A DNA stretch of 64,000 bases, taken from Agromyces larvae (GTDB taxonomy: Bacteria > Actinomycetota > Actinomycetes > Actinomycetales > Microbacteriaceae). Every line of letters begins with the position of its first letter. Position 1 is the first letter of the stretch. Location: the NCBI RefSeq assembly GCF_022811705.1, contig NZ_CP094528.1, positions 62,001 to 126,000 of the forward strand, read 5' to 3'. This document shows positions 55,796 to 64,000 of this stretch, in pieces. A program made the position numbers and the translations under genes. Below the pieces are notes generated by a model that saw only the letters and a program-made list of their open reading frames with translations, was not told the origin of the DNA and ran no database searches.

Positions 55796-56794
55796 TCAGA
55801 CCGCGCCCTGCGTCGTCCATCGGTTTCGTCCTATGTGGCGGAAAGCTCGTTTTGCAGAGCGAGGTGCAATCTTCGCCGCAGCACACGTCACGAATGCGCG
55901 TCGATCACTCGCGCCTGTGAGCAAGACCTCACGCCAGGTCACCATGGTCGGGAGCTGCTTCGCGAGTTCGCTCGCGCCAGTCGGGTACCTCCAGGCTTCG
56001 CGCAGGGCACGCGCGATGATGCTACATCTGAAGCGGGCGTGCGCATGCCGAAACCTTCTCGTATTAGGAAATTGCCCGAGTGACGCAGCCGCGATCCCAA
56101 GCAGAACGAGAAAGTTCTGAGGTTGAGGATTGCCTCCGTTGCTGATGGAACCATCCCGTTGAACATAGGTATAGAGAACTTCGGGTACAGTGACAATGCG
56201 GCGCAGCTCCGGAAGCACCAGCAGTACGCCAGCGTGATCGGACTTCGAGCGCAGGGGCGGGAACGGGTTGAGGCCAAGCACATCGCGTCGGAACAACTTG
56301 TTCCAAAGTGCACCAGAACCGGCCAGCAGTGATTCGACGGCTTCGATGCCCTCCAAGACGTTCTCGTTCCGGTATCGCACCACGAACTCGTTGGATGACC
56401 AGTCTGAACCGAAACGATGGACGGCACTACATACGGCCAGATCGGCACTCCTTCTTTCGAGCGCGTCGACCGTTCGAGCCAAGAACCCATCGTCCCACGC
56501 GTCATCGACGTCGACGAACCAGACGTACGTCCCGGTCGCAAGAGCGAGGCCGTCATTGCGAGCGCTTGCGACCCCGCCATTCACCGGCAACTCGATTACG
56601 CGGACTCGCACGTCCTGCCTGGCTACTGACTGAGCAAGATCTCGAGTCCGATCCATTGAGCTGTCGTCGACAACGATCAGTTCGAAGTCGATGAACGTCT
56701 GGTCAAGAAGGCGCAACAGCGCTCCTTTGACGTACGACTCTGCGTTGTACACAGGCAGTATGATCGACACCTTCGGGTGCGATGCTGGCGTCAT
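55796..56794 (-). CDS. Family 2 glycosyltransferase
   Basis: The 332-residue protein has the GT2/GT-A pattern SIILPVYNAESYV, VVDDSSMDRTRD, GVASARNDGLALATG and WFVDVDDAWDD (DxD metal site), then LFRRDVL and a C-terminal extension. It is probably cytoplasmic and membrane-associated. It overlaps the Wzy-like gene by four bases, so it is the last of a three-gene leftward unit. The donor sugar is unknown. Confidence 0.92.
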   Translation of the reverse strand: MTPASHPKVSIILPVYNAESYVKGALLRLLDQTFIDFELIVVDDSSMDRTRDLAQSVARQDVRVRVIELPVNGGVASARNDGLALATGTYVWFVDVDDAWDDGFLARTVDALERRSADLAVCSAVHRFGSDWSSNEFVVRYRNENVLEGIEAVESLLAGSGALWNKLFRRDVLGLNPFPPLRSKSDHAGVLLVLPELRRIVTVPEVLYTYVQRDGSISNGGNPQPQNFLVLLGIAAASLGQFPNTRRFRHAHARFRCSIIARALREAWRYPTGASELAKQLPTMVTWREVLLTGASDRRAFVTCAAAKIAPRSAKRAFRHIGRNRWTTQGAV

Positions 56795-58107
56795 GTGGCC
56801 CCCCTTTCGGCGTTCCTTCTCCGCACACTAAAAACTGACACACCGAGCTCTTGATCGTTCGGCACCCGACCGTCGATGCGCGTGATCGTCGCCGTTGCGA
56901 TCAACGGCGTAATTGCGTAGATCGCCATGAATGGAAGCACCTCAACCGATTGGTAGGCGAAGCTCTGGACGATTCCACCAAGCAAGCCCGCCCTAAACCA
57001 AGGCGCACCCGAGGGGGACGCGAAGACGCTGATGAGCATCAGCCCGTAGAAGGCCACGACCCCAGCGATTCCAAGGCTGATCAGAACTTGAAGAAGGCCG
57101 GATTCTGGAGAACCGACTCGGCCGAGAGCACCGAGATTGGATGAGATGTTGGAGTACTCACCGGCATGACTCCCGATGACCAAAGGAGAACTCGACCAGG
57201 TATCCAATATGCGCTGCCAAGCCGCGATTCGTCCTGGATTGCCGGAACCATCCGATCGGAAGATACTGAGAAACCGTTCAAGGTACGTGTCGACTGGGAG
57301 CCCAAGCGCGAGCACCACCGCCAGGACGGGCAACACGATAGCGACGCGAATCGCGGATCTGAGGCTCTTCGCAAGAACGACCCCGATTGCCAAGCCCACC
57401 AGCGTGATCACCATGCCCGAGCGTGAGTAGCTGACTATGGTGGCGAGGAACCCAGCGCACGCGACCACGAGATGCATTCGGCGGCGAGTTGTTGAATGAA
57501 GGCCAAGAAGGATGAACGAGAGCAATGACAGGGCAATTGGATAGTGAAGGAAGCTTCCTGTCATCGCCGACGGTCGCGCTGTATCTCGACGCGTACCGAA
57601 ATCCACGCCCGAGAATACGTCGAGGTTCGCGAATTGCTGCAGCATCGCGACGGCGATCATGAGGAGGGTGACAACCACGATCGATGAGCCCAAACCCCGT
57701 GTCGTGGAGAACGAGAAACGTAGGCCTCCGTACACTGTCAGTAGCCCCCCGAAACCGAGCATCACAACGGCGTATGCTGTGGCGGTGCTCGCGCCTGCTG
57801 ATTCAGATGACGCGAGGACTGATAGGAGAGCAACGACTATCAGAGCCCAGAAGAGCGCTAGGGCGACCCCGAGATAGCCGCTAGATCGTGGTCGGTGGCG
57901 TGTCAGAAGCACAAGAGTGAATACGGCAACCGCCGCCGCTTGTATGGCGTAAGCAGCGGTCTTGCCGACAACAATCTCGATCAAACCCCGGCTGGTAACG
58001 GCAACAAGCATCAGGAACAAGGCGGTGGAGGGGAACGAGCGCGCCGGTTGATCGGCGGCCACTGCAACGCCACGAGTTCGCTCCACAGCCCGCGACCGAC
58101 CAGTCAA
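56791..58107 (-). CDS. O-antigen ligase/polymerase-like membrane protein (Wzy type)
   Basis: The 438-residue protein has about 11 to 12 membrane helices. It has a long loop after helix 5 (FGTRRDTARPSAMTGSFLHYPIAL) and a second large loop near residue 285 (RSDGSGNPGRIAAWQRILDTW), the pattern of Wzy/WaaL-type proteins. It would polymerise repeat units outside the membrane. Four-base overlaps on both sides place it between two GT2 genes in one operon. Confidence 0.87.
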   Translation of the reverse strand: MTGRSRAVERTRGVAVAADQPARSFPSTALFLMLVAVTSRGLIEIVVGKTAAYAIQAAAVAVFTLVLLTRHRPRSSGYLGVALALFWALIVVALLSVLASSESAGASTATAYAVVMLGFGGLLTVYGGLRFSFSTTRGLGSSIVVVTLLMIAVAMLQQFANLDVFSGVDFGTRRDTARPSAMTGSFLHYPIALSLLSFILLGLHSTTRRRMHLVVACAGFLATIVSYSRSGMVITLVGLAIGVVLAKSLRSAIRVAIVLPVLAVVLALGLPVDTYLERFLSIFRSDGSGNPGRIAAWQRILDTWSSSPLVIGSHAGEYSNISSNLGALGRVGSPESGLLQVLISLGIAGVVAFYGLMLISVFASPSGAPWFRAGLLGGIVQSFAYQSVEVLPFMAIYAITPLIATATITRIDGRVPNDQELGVSVFSVRRRNAERGAT

Positions 58108-59018
58108 TCGACTGCTCCATCCACCGCCGGCTTCTTCGCCATCGGACGGTTTCTCGTAGCATTTGCGACACTGTGGCTCACCGAAGTAAGAGCGAAGCGC
58201 AGCCAGATTCCCATCGACACGATCGCGTCTGCCAGCCGGTGACCGCTGCTCACATGATCGAGATAGAAAATCTCCATGCTGCGGTGGAAGTGGTAGTTCA
58301 GCCGCATTGGCCGCCGCCCGCCTGTGCTACCACCCTTCAGATGGTGGGCGACCACGGTGCCATCGTAGACGACGCGCCAGCCCGCCGAATGAAAACGGGC
58401 GCACCAATCGAGGTCCTCGCCGTACATCCAGTACTTCTCATCGAATAGACCAACCTCATCCATCGCACGTGCACGTACCAGCATGAACGCGCCGTTAATC
58501 GCGTCGACGTCAGCAATGGAGTTCTCGTCCACGTCAGGCCTGACGTACGCCGACCCGCTGCGCCCGATTGCCTTGAGGAGGAAGTACTTCGCGGCCGTCA
58601 TCGGGGAAGGGAAGGACCGTTTGGATGCGTGATCGAGCGTGCCATCGGCCGTCAACAGCCGGCAGCCCAAGACGCCGATGCTCTGCTCGTTGGCCATGAC
58701 GGACATCAGGTGGTCTAGGGTGCCCGCCTCGATCTCGGTATCCGGGTTGAGCACGAGAACAAACGGTGCCGTCGTCGCGCGCAGGGCCGCATTGTTCGCC
58801 ACAGCGAAGCCATCGTTGTGTTCGCGAGCGATGACAAGGACCTCCGAATAGTCGCCCCTGACCACGTCGAGTGTGCTGTCGGGAGAATCGTTGTCGACGA
58901 GCAGTACGCGCATCTCACAGGACGGCCGGTGGCGGAAGAGGCTGTCCAGACATTGCCGAATATGGGCTTCGCTCGCGTAGGTGACGATCACCACATCTAG
59001 CCCGCAATCGATGGCCAA
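58104..59018 (-). CDS. Family 2 glycosyltransferase (rhamnosyltransferase-like)
   Basis: The 304-residue protein has VVIVTYASEAHIRQCLDSL, VLLVDNDSPDSTLDVV, NDGFAVANNAALRAT, VLVLNPDTEIE, and FDEKYWMYGEDLDWCARFHSAGW, the typical landmarks of GT2 enzymes related to rhamnosyl transferases (WbbL-like). The TTG at 59018 follows GGAGGGGGGCGG, and codons upstream have no support. It is the first gene of the leftward three-gene unit; the IS256 copy 2 begins about 150 bases before it. Confidence 0.9.
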   Translation of the reverse strand: MAIDCGLDVVIVTYASEAHIRQCLDSLFRHRPSCEMRVLLVDNDSPDSTLDVVRGDYSEVLVIAREHNDGFAVANNAALRATTAPFVLVLNPDTEIEAGTLDHLMSVMANEQSIGVLGCRLLTADGTLDHASKRSFPSPMTAAKYFLLKAIGRSGSAYVRPDVDENSIADVDAINGAFMLVRARAMDEVGLFDEKYWMYGEDLDWCARFHSAGWRVVYDGTVVAHHLKGGSTGGRRPMRLNYHFHRSMEIFYLDHVSSGHRLADAIVSMGIWLRFALTSVSHSVANATRNRPMAKKPAVDGAVD

Positions 59019-59171
59019 ACCGCCCCCCTCCGGCGCGTTACGAGTCGTGGTGACTCCGCACGCGCAGTGGCGTTGGGAGCGCTGACCCGCCACTCGCAGC
59101 CTAGCTGCTACCCGCGCGGGCGGGTCGAGTCTGCGTCGGATCCGGGAAGTGCGACTCGAGCCGTCCGACGT

Positions 59172-60523
59172 GGGGACTGTCAGGACAACGGTGGATCTGG
59201 ATCTGGCCTGACCGAAAGGAAGGGCGATGACCGATGTCATCGAGATGATCGATCCTGTGGCCGGAGAGATCATCGATCAGCAGCAGATCGCCGCGCAGTT
59301 GCTCGCGCAGGCGAAGGAGCAGGGCGTGAGCCTGGTCGGCCCGGGTGGGCTGGTCGGGAACCTCACCAAGACGGTCTTGGAGACCGCGCTCGAGGCCGAG
59401 ATGACCGAGCACCTCGGCTACGAGAAGCACGGCGCCAGCGAGGGTGACAACGCCCGCAACGGCACCCGGTCCAAGACGGTGCTCACCGCGGTTGGCGCGG
59501 TTCAGATCGACGTGCCGCGGGACCGTGACGGGTCGTTCCAGCCGAAGATCGTCCGCAAGCGGCAACGCCGGCTGGACGGGATCGACGAGATCGTGCTGTC
59601 GCTGACGGCGCGGGGGCTGACCACGGGTGAGGTGGCGGCGCACTTCGACGATGTTTACGGCGCGAGCGTGAGCAAGGACACGATCTCGAAGATCACGGAC
59701 AAGGTCATCGAGGAGATGACCGAGTGGCAGAACCGCCCGTTGGACCGGGTCTACCCGGTGGTGTTCATCGACGCGATCGTGGTGAAGGTCCGGGACGGGC
59801 AGGTGCGCAACAAACCGTTCTACGTCGCTGTCGGCGTCACCACAGCCGGGGAGCGCGAGATCCTCGGGATCTGGGCCGGCGACGGCGGCGAGGGTGCGAA
59901 GTTCTGGCTGGGCGTGCTCACCGAGCTGAAGAACCGCGGCGTCGAGGACGTCTGCATCGTCGTCTGCGACGGGCTGAAGGGGCTGCCCGAGTCGATCACC
60001 ACCACGTGGGAGCTCGCGGTCGTGCAGACGTGCATCATCCACCTGATCCGCAACACCTTCAAGTTCGCGTCCCGCAAGTACTGGGACCAGATCGCCCGCG
60101 ACCTGCGGCCGGTCTACACCGCCCCGACCGAGGCCGCCGCGAAGGCAAGGTTCGAGGAGTTCGCGGAGAAGTGGGCGAGCATGTATCCCGCGATCCGCAA
60201 GCTCTGGGAGAACGCCTGGAGCGAGTTCATCCCGTTCCTGGACTACGACATCGAGATCCGCCGCATCATCTGCTCGACGAACGCGATCGAGTCTCTCAAC
60301 GCCCGCTACCGACGAGCGGTCAGGGCTCGCGGGCACTTCCCGAACGATGCCGCCGCGCTGAAGTGCCTCTACCTCGTGACCCGCTCGCTTGACCCCACCG
60401 GGCGAGGACGGGCACGCTGGGTCACGAGGTGGAAGCCGGCGCTGAACGCGTTCGCGATCACCTTCGAAGGCCGCATCAACTGAAATGCGCCAGACCAGAT
60501 CCACCGTTCATCGGACACACCCC
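59172..60523 (+). mobile_element. IS256-family insertion sequence, copy 2
   Basis: It has the same length (1,352 bases), ends and orientation as copy 1. Only positions 60,327 and 60,330 were seen to differ. The left flank (TCCGACGT) and right flank (GAACCCGG) are not target duplications of each other. It abuts a broken gene on its right. Confidence 0.93.
59227..60483 (+). CDS. IS256-family transposase, copy 2
   Basis: The 418-residue protein is identical to that of copy 1, with the same Asp182, Asp248 and Glu354 positions and the same ribosome site. It is complete. Confidence 0.97.
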   Translation: MTDVIEMIDPVAGEIIDQQQIAAQLLAQAKEQGVSLVGPGGLVGNLTKTVLETALEAEMTEHLGYEKHGASEGDNARNGTRSKTVLTAVGAVQIDVPRDRDGSFQPKIVRKRQRRLDGIDEIVLSLTARGLTTGEVAAHFDDVYGASVSKDTISKITDKVIEEMTEWQNRPLDRVYPVVFIDAIVVKVRDGQVRNKPFYVAVGVTTAGEREILGIWAGDGGEGAKFWLGVLTELKNRGVEDVCIVVCDGLKGLPESITTTWELAVVQTCIIHLIRNTFKFASRKYWDQIARDLRPVYTAPTEAAAKARFEEFAEKWASMYPAIRKLWENAWSEFIPFLDYDIEIRRIICSTNAIESLNARYRRAVRARGHFPNDAAALKCLYLVTRSLDPTGRGRARWVTRWKPALNAFAITFEGRIN

Positions 60524-60827
60524 GAACCCGGGATTCCAGAGCGGATATGAAGTACTCCGTGATGCCATCATTCTTGGACGAGCTGCTCATCTCGTTGGCG
60601 GTCACAGCAACGTGACTGTGGCTGCGTTACTGCTGGGTAGATCGGGCATAACGTCGACCGACGTTGCACCCGCCAAAGACGGCAGGTTTATCCATCGGCT
60701 GTCGCGCGTGCTCGTTCCGGGGAGTGCGGTTCTGGTGGTGCGAATCGTCTATGCTGTGTCGTTCCCGATGCGCCGCGTATATCGTAGGTCTGTGCAACCG
60801 ATCAAGCACTGGTTGACAGCCTCCTGA
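60524..60827 (+). pseudogene. C-terminal fragment of a sugar-modifying or transferase gene cut by IS256
   Basis: About 98 codons remain open after the element end: GFQSGYEVLRDAIILGRAAHLVGGHSNVTVAALLLGRSG, then a basic tail. The stretch LRDAIILGRAAHLVGGHSNV resembles the C-terminal part of NodZ/alpha-1,6-fucosyl-type transferases (where the acceptor loop has similar phrases), but the match is weak. No start is available except inside the IS, so it is a remnant. Its composition is that of the island. Confidence 0.7.
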
Positions 60828-60839
60828 ACTGTGCCGTTG

Positions 60840-62615
60840 TCACCGCAGCCCCGCCAGGTTCGCCTGGAGCGCAAAGTCGGGCACAGCGTCGACGACTTCG
60901 TCGAACGTGCCCTGCGCCACGAGTCGGCCGTCGCGGAGGAAGCACACGAGGTCGGCCGACATGACCGTCGCGAGGCGGTGAGCAACCTGAATCACCGTGA
61001 CTTCGCCTGCCAGTTGTCTGATCGCCTCCGAGACGGCGGCTTCGGTGGTGGTGTCGAGCGCGCTCGTGGCCTCGTCGAGCACGAGCACCTTGGGTGAGGT
61101 GTACAGCGCGCGGGCGATGCCGAGTCGTTGCCGCTGACCGGCAGAAAGGCGCAGACCGCGTTCTCCGATTCGGGCGTCGAGCCCGCCCGGCCTGGACTCG
61201 ATCGTGTCGAGCAGTTGAGCGCGCTGGAGCGCCTCGCGGACCCGGTCGGGGTCGGGGTCGTCGGTCCACGTGAGGGCGACGTTCTGCGCGACGGTCGCGT
61301 CGAACAGGATGACGTCTTGGGGGACGTATCCGATCGAGGGGCCCCACGAGTCGACGAGTCGGTTGATGGGCACCCCGTCGATGGCGACGGTGCCGATGTC
61401 GGGCTCGATGAGGCCGAGGATGACGTCGACCAGGGTGGACTTGCCGGCGCCGGAGGCGCCCACGAACGCCACTGAACTACCGAACGGGATCTGCAGCGAG
61501 ACCTCCTCGAGAGCTGCGTGCGACTTGTGGTGGAAGCGTACCCCGACCCGGTCGATCTCGATCGCTCGGGGGTGCGGCGGCAGGGTAACCCCGGTGGGTT
61601 GGCTCGGTCGGGGGCGATCGGATGCCACGAGGAGTTCGTCGACCACTCGGCGAGCCTGCGGCTCGGCGTACTGCAGGGAGTTCGCGATCGATTGAACCCG
61701 GATGACCGACGGCGTCAGCCGAAAGCCGGCCAAGCCGAACACCGCGATCGAGAACAGGGCGTAGTCGGGGCCACCGATGGCGAGGGCGGTTCCACCGATC
61801 AGCGCGAACCCGCCGATGATCGCGGCCTCGACGACGTACCGCGGGGATTGCGAGAGATACTGCACCTTCGCGAACGCGGTCGCTGCCGCGCGCCTGGTTC
61901 GGCCGACGACCTCGCTGACTTCGTCGGTTTTTCCGCGGAGCACGATCTCTTTGAACGCGCCGATGATCTCGGTGATGAGCCGCGCCTCCGCGAGTTGGTT
62001 TTCGTAGACGACACGCCCGGCGCGACGGGTGCGCTTCGCGATCCAGAAGAGCAACAGCGCGCCGACGATCGACATGTAGACCAGGGCGAGCGCGGCGGCC
62101 CAGGGCTGCACCGCCGCGAGCACGATGATGACGGCGAGCAGCGTCGTAAGTTCGCCGAGCAGCTGGGTCGCTGGCAGGACGAACTGGAACACTGTCGTGC
62201 GAACACTGACCCCAGTGAGGCTCACGACCTCGGATGAGTGCTTCGAGAGCCGCTCGCGCCAAGGGGCACGCAGGTAGGCGGTGAAGAGTTGCTGTGCGAG
62301 GTACGCGTCGTAGTGTGCGCTCCGCCGGCTCGCCCAGCGGAGCAGGAAGATCGCTGCGACGCTCTTCGCTACGATGAGCAGGCACATCACCGCGAGGGTG
62401 ACCACGATCGCTCCGCCGCTGAGTTCGCCGATGACCGGGAGCTCTGCGACCCCTCCACCGCTGAGCGGCGTGAGCACAGCCACGAGCAGCACGACGGCGA
62501 ACCCGTCGAGCAGCGCCAGACCACCCTGCGCAATCGCATACGCGGTGAAGAATCGGCCGGCGCCCTGGGGAAGCACCGACACGACAGCTCGAAGCGTCGC
62601 CAGCACCGACTTCAC
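60840..62615 (-). CDS. ABC-type flippase/exporter (fused membrane and ATPase domains)
   Basis: The 591-residue half-transporter has six membrane helices in residues 20-330. The ATPase has GASGAGKSTL (Walker A), YVPQDVILFD (Q-loop), LSAGQRQRLGIARAL (signature), VLVLDEATSALD (Walker B) and VAHRLATV (H-loop). It resembles PglK/MsbA-type lipid-linked-sugar flippases. The GTG at 62615 has GGGGGG eight bases upstream; a GTG nine bases earlier is possible. Its GC content is that of the main chromosome. In this locus it may flip lipid-linked units for the Wzy-like polymerase. Confidence 0.88.
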   Translation of the reverse strand: MKSVLATLRAVVSVLPQGAGRFFTAYAIAQGGLALLDGFAVVLLVAVLTPLSGGGVAELPVIGELSGGAIVVTLAVMCLLIVAKSVAAIFLLRWASRRSAHYDAYLAQQLFTAYLRAPWRERLSKHSSEVVSLTGVSVRTTVFQFVLPATQLLGELTTLLAVIIVLAAVQPWAAALALVYMSIVGALLLFWIAKRTRRAGRVVYENQLAEARLITEIIGAFKEIVLRGKTDEVSEVVGRTRRAAATAFAKVQYLSQSPRYVVEAAIIGGFALIGGTALAIGGPDYALFSIAVFGLAGFRLTPSVIRVQSIANSLQYAEPQARRVVDELLVASDRPRPSQPTGVTLPPHPRAIEIDRVGVRFHHKSHAALEEVSLQIPFGSSVAFVGASGAGKSTLVDVILGLIEPDIGTVAIDGVPINRLVDSWGPSIGYVPQDVILFDATVAQNVALTWTDDPDPDRVREALQRAQLLDTIESRPGGLDARIGERGLRLSAGQRQRLGIARALYTSPKVLVLDEATSALDTTTEAAVSEAIRQLAGEVTVIQVAHRLATVMSADLVCFLRDGRLVAQGTFDEVVDAVPDFALQANLAGLR

Positions 62616-62811
62616 GCGATACACCCCCCAGCGCGATTCCGTCCGATTGGCCGCCCGGAACCGCTTCCAACCTGCCACATCGTCGCACAAGAGTCCGAGG
62701 GCGCGCGGGATCTCCTCTGCTCACTTCGGCCACGAGTTGTCGGTACAGCTGAGATCGGCGGGCTGCGCGCGTCACATTGCCGCCGACCGGCACCCGGCTA
62801 CCCTGAACCTC

Positions 62812-63219
62812 GTGACCCCTTCGACCGTCACCACTCCCGGGGCATCCGTGGACGCCCGGCAGCGCAGCCCGCGCCGCCGCCGCTGGATCTGGGTCACGCT
62901 CGTCATCCTGCTCGCGGTCGTGATCGCCCTGGCGGCCTGGGTCGGCATCCGTGCGTTCCTCGCGAAGGGCGAGCTCGAGGCCGCGGTGCCGCTCGTCGAC
63001 ACAACCCGCCAGCACATCATCGATGGCGACACGCAGGCTGCCGAAGCATCCGCCCGTGTGCTCGCCGGCCACGCCTCAGAGGCCGCCGCCCTTACCGGCG
63101 ACCCGGTCTGGCGCGTCGCCGAGCTGCTGCCGTGGGCGGGGGTGAATCTCGAGGGCATGCAGGTGATCGCGGCATCCGTCGACCGGGTGGCATCGGGTGC
63201 CGTGACGCCGCTTGCCTAG
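62812..63219 (+). pseudogene. DUF4012 gene truncated by an IS5-type element
   Basis: The 135-residue open frame matches the N-terminal part of the DUF4012 protein at 43,708: one membrane helix (WIWVTLVILLAVVIALAAWVGIRAFLAKGELEAAVPL) and LTGDPVWR, then VDRVASGAVTPLA. The frame ends in a stop made by the insertion. The rest of the gene is not in the window. A TACCCT box seven bases before the GTG suggests a leaderless message. Confidence 0.85.
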
Positions 63220-64000
63220 GGCGTGTCTGACAATTGGATCATTGTCCGGCTGAGAGGCTTGACGCGTGTCGCGGTTTCAGGTGCTCTCGGATGCTCAGTG
63301 GTCGTTGATCGAGGGGATGCTGCCGCGCCCGACGGGTCGTAAGGGTCGGCCGTTCTCGGATGCGCGGACGATGGTCGAGGCGATCATCTACCGGTATCGG
63401 GCGGGGATCGCGTGGCGGGATCTGCCCGAGGTGTTCGGGCCGTGGCAGACGGTGTGGACCTGGCATCACCGGATGGCGACGGAGGGCACCTGGGAAAAGG
63501 TGCACGCGAAGTTGACGGCCGCGGCGGATGCGGCCGGGCTGGTGGATTGGTCGTTGTCGGTGGAGTCCACGATCGCCCGCGCGCATCAGCACGCGACGAA
63601 CACGACGCGCCTCACAGGGGGCTGGGTCGAACTACACGAATCTGCGGGAAGAGCCGCCTGATCACGCCATCGGCCGCTCCCGCGGCGGCTTGTCGACAAA
63701 GATCCATCAGCTCGTGGACGGCAACGGGCTGCCACTGGTCACGCTGATCACGCCTGGTCAGGCCGGCGACTCGCCGATGTTCCTGCCGCTGATGGCACAC
63801 CTCCGCGTAGGACGTGAGACCGGTCGGCCACGTACCCGGCCGGACGCGGTGCGCGGCGACAAGGCGTACTCGTCCCGCGCGATCCGCTCCCACCTCCGCG
63901 ACCGCGGGATCAAGGCCGTCATCCCCGAGCCCGACGACCAGAAAGGCCACCGCAAACGTCGAGGATCACGCGGCGGACGACCGGTCGGGCTGGACGCCAT
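63218..64000 (+). mobile_element. IS5-family (IS427-like) element, right end beyond the window
   Basis: The left end is near 63,218 with GGGCGTGTCTGACAATT, typical of IS5/IS427 termini. The transposase reading continues to the window edge. It truncates the DUF4012 paralogue. Confidence 0.8.
63266..64000 (+). CDS. IS5-family transposase in two frames (partial)
   Basis: The first frame (63,266-63,661) gives FQVLSDAQWSLIEGMLPRPTGRKGRPFSDARTMVEAIIYRYRAGIAWRDLP, the IS5/IS427 N-terminus. The second frame, shifted +1, enters at about 63,615-63,630 and reads NYTNLREEPPDHAIGRSRGGLSTKIHQLVDGNGLPL ... GDKAYSSRAIRSHLRDRGIKAVIP to the edge. The change lies near a five-G run and TGGG. It may be a programmed shift or a point mutation; the join expected for the family is TGG-NYTNL. 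Confidence 0.82.

Overview
The window is high-GC actinobacterial DNA. Gene content, codon choice (GAC/GCG/CTC-rich), GTG starts, leaderless-looking promoters and very frequent GGATGC/GCATCC strings suggest a member of the Microbacteriaceae such as Agromyces. The family is inferred from style and not proved.

Layout. (1) 1-6,639: a cut-off membrane protein, then a nearly complete molybdenum-cofactor locus. moaB, moaE and moaA run rightward; moeB-like, moeA, moaC, mobA, a small DUF6457-like gene and moaD run leftward in tightly overlapping order. (2) 6,803-10,356: tRNA-Ser(GGA) directly abutting the small SRP RNA, then a leftward operon of flavin monooxygenase, bile-acid-type transporter and epimerase. 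(3) 10,521-23,309: pta-ackA, an orphan cytochrome b that seems to have lost one heme site, a DksA/TraR zinc-finger protein, dnaX-recR and ask-asd. (4) 23,407-31,187: ridA, a D-amino-acid deacylase/deaminase pair, mqo, a pterin-dehydratase/VOC fusion and an ABC-F ATPase with a structured leader. (5) 31,231-33,397: a LexA box in front of an Rv2578c-like radical SAM gene. An intein splits its Fe-S cysteine motif and carries a one-base frameshift. (6) 33,518-37,488: a kinase/degenerate-kinase pair, thymidine kinase and a CPBP protease.

(7) 37,573-63,219 is a surface-polysaccharide locus. It opens with a tyrosine kinase, phosphatase and priming sugar transferase, and includes two DUF4012 genes (one broken). 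Its core, about 45.8-60.8 kb, is visibly lower in GC and poor in the GGATGC string. The core encodes an F420-hydrogenase-beta-like protein, two polysaccharide pyruvyl transferases, a nitroreductase, a GT-D glycosyltransferase, a DUF2264 protein, two GT2 enzymes, a Wzy-like polymerase and, beyond the right IS copy, a flippase-type ABC exporter. Two nearly identical IS256-family copies in direct orientation (41,748-43,099 and 59,172-60,523) flank it. Each abuts a truncated gene, and neither shows a target duplication. An IS30 copy lies inside, and an IS5-type element breaks the second DUF4012 gene at the right edge.

The genes together suggest a core chromosome backbone of cofactor, acetate, DNA-repair and amino-acid functions next to a recently reshuffled capsule/exopolysaccharide locus. 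The most unusual items are the SOS-controlled, intein-split radical SAM gene, the cytochrome b without heme-bH ligands, and the F420-beta/pyruvyl-transferase/nitroreductase set.
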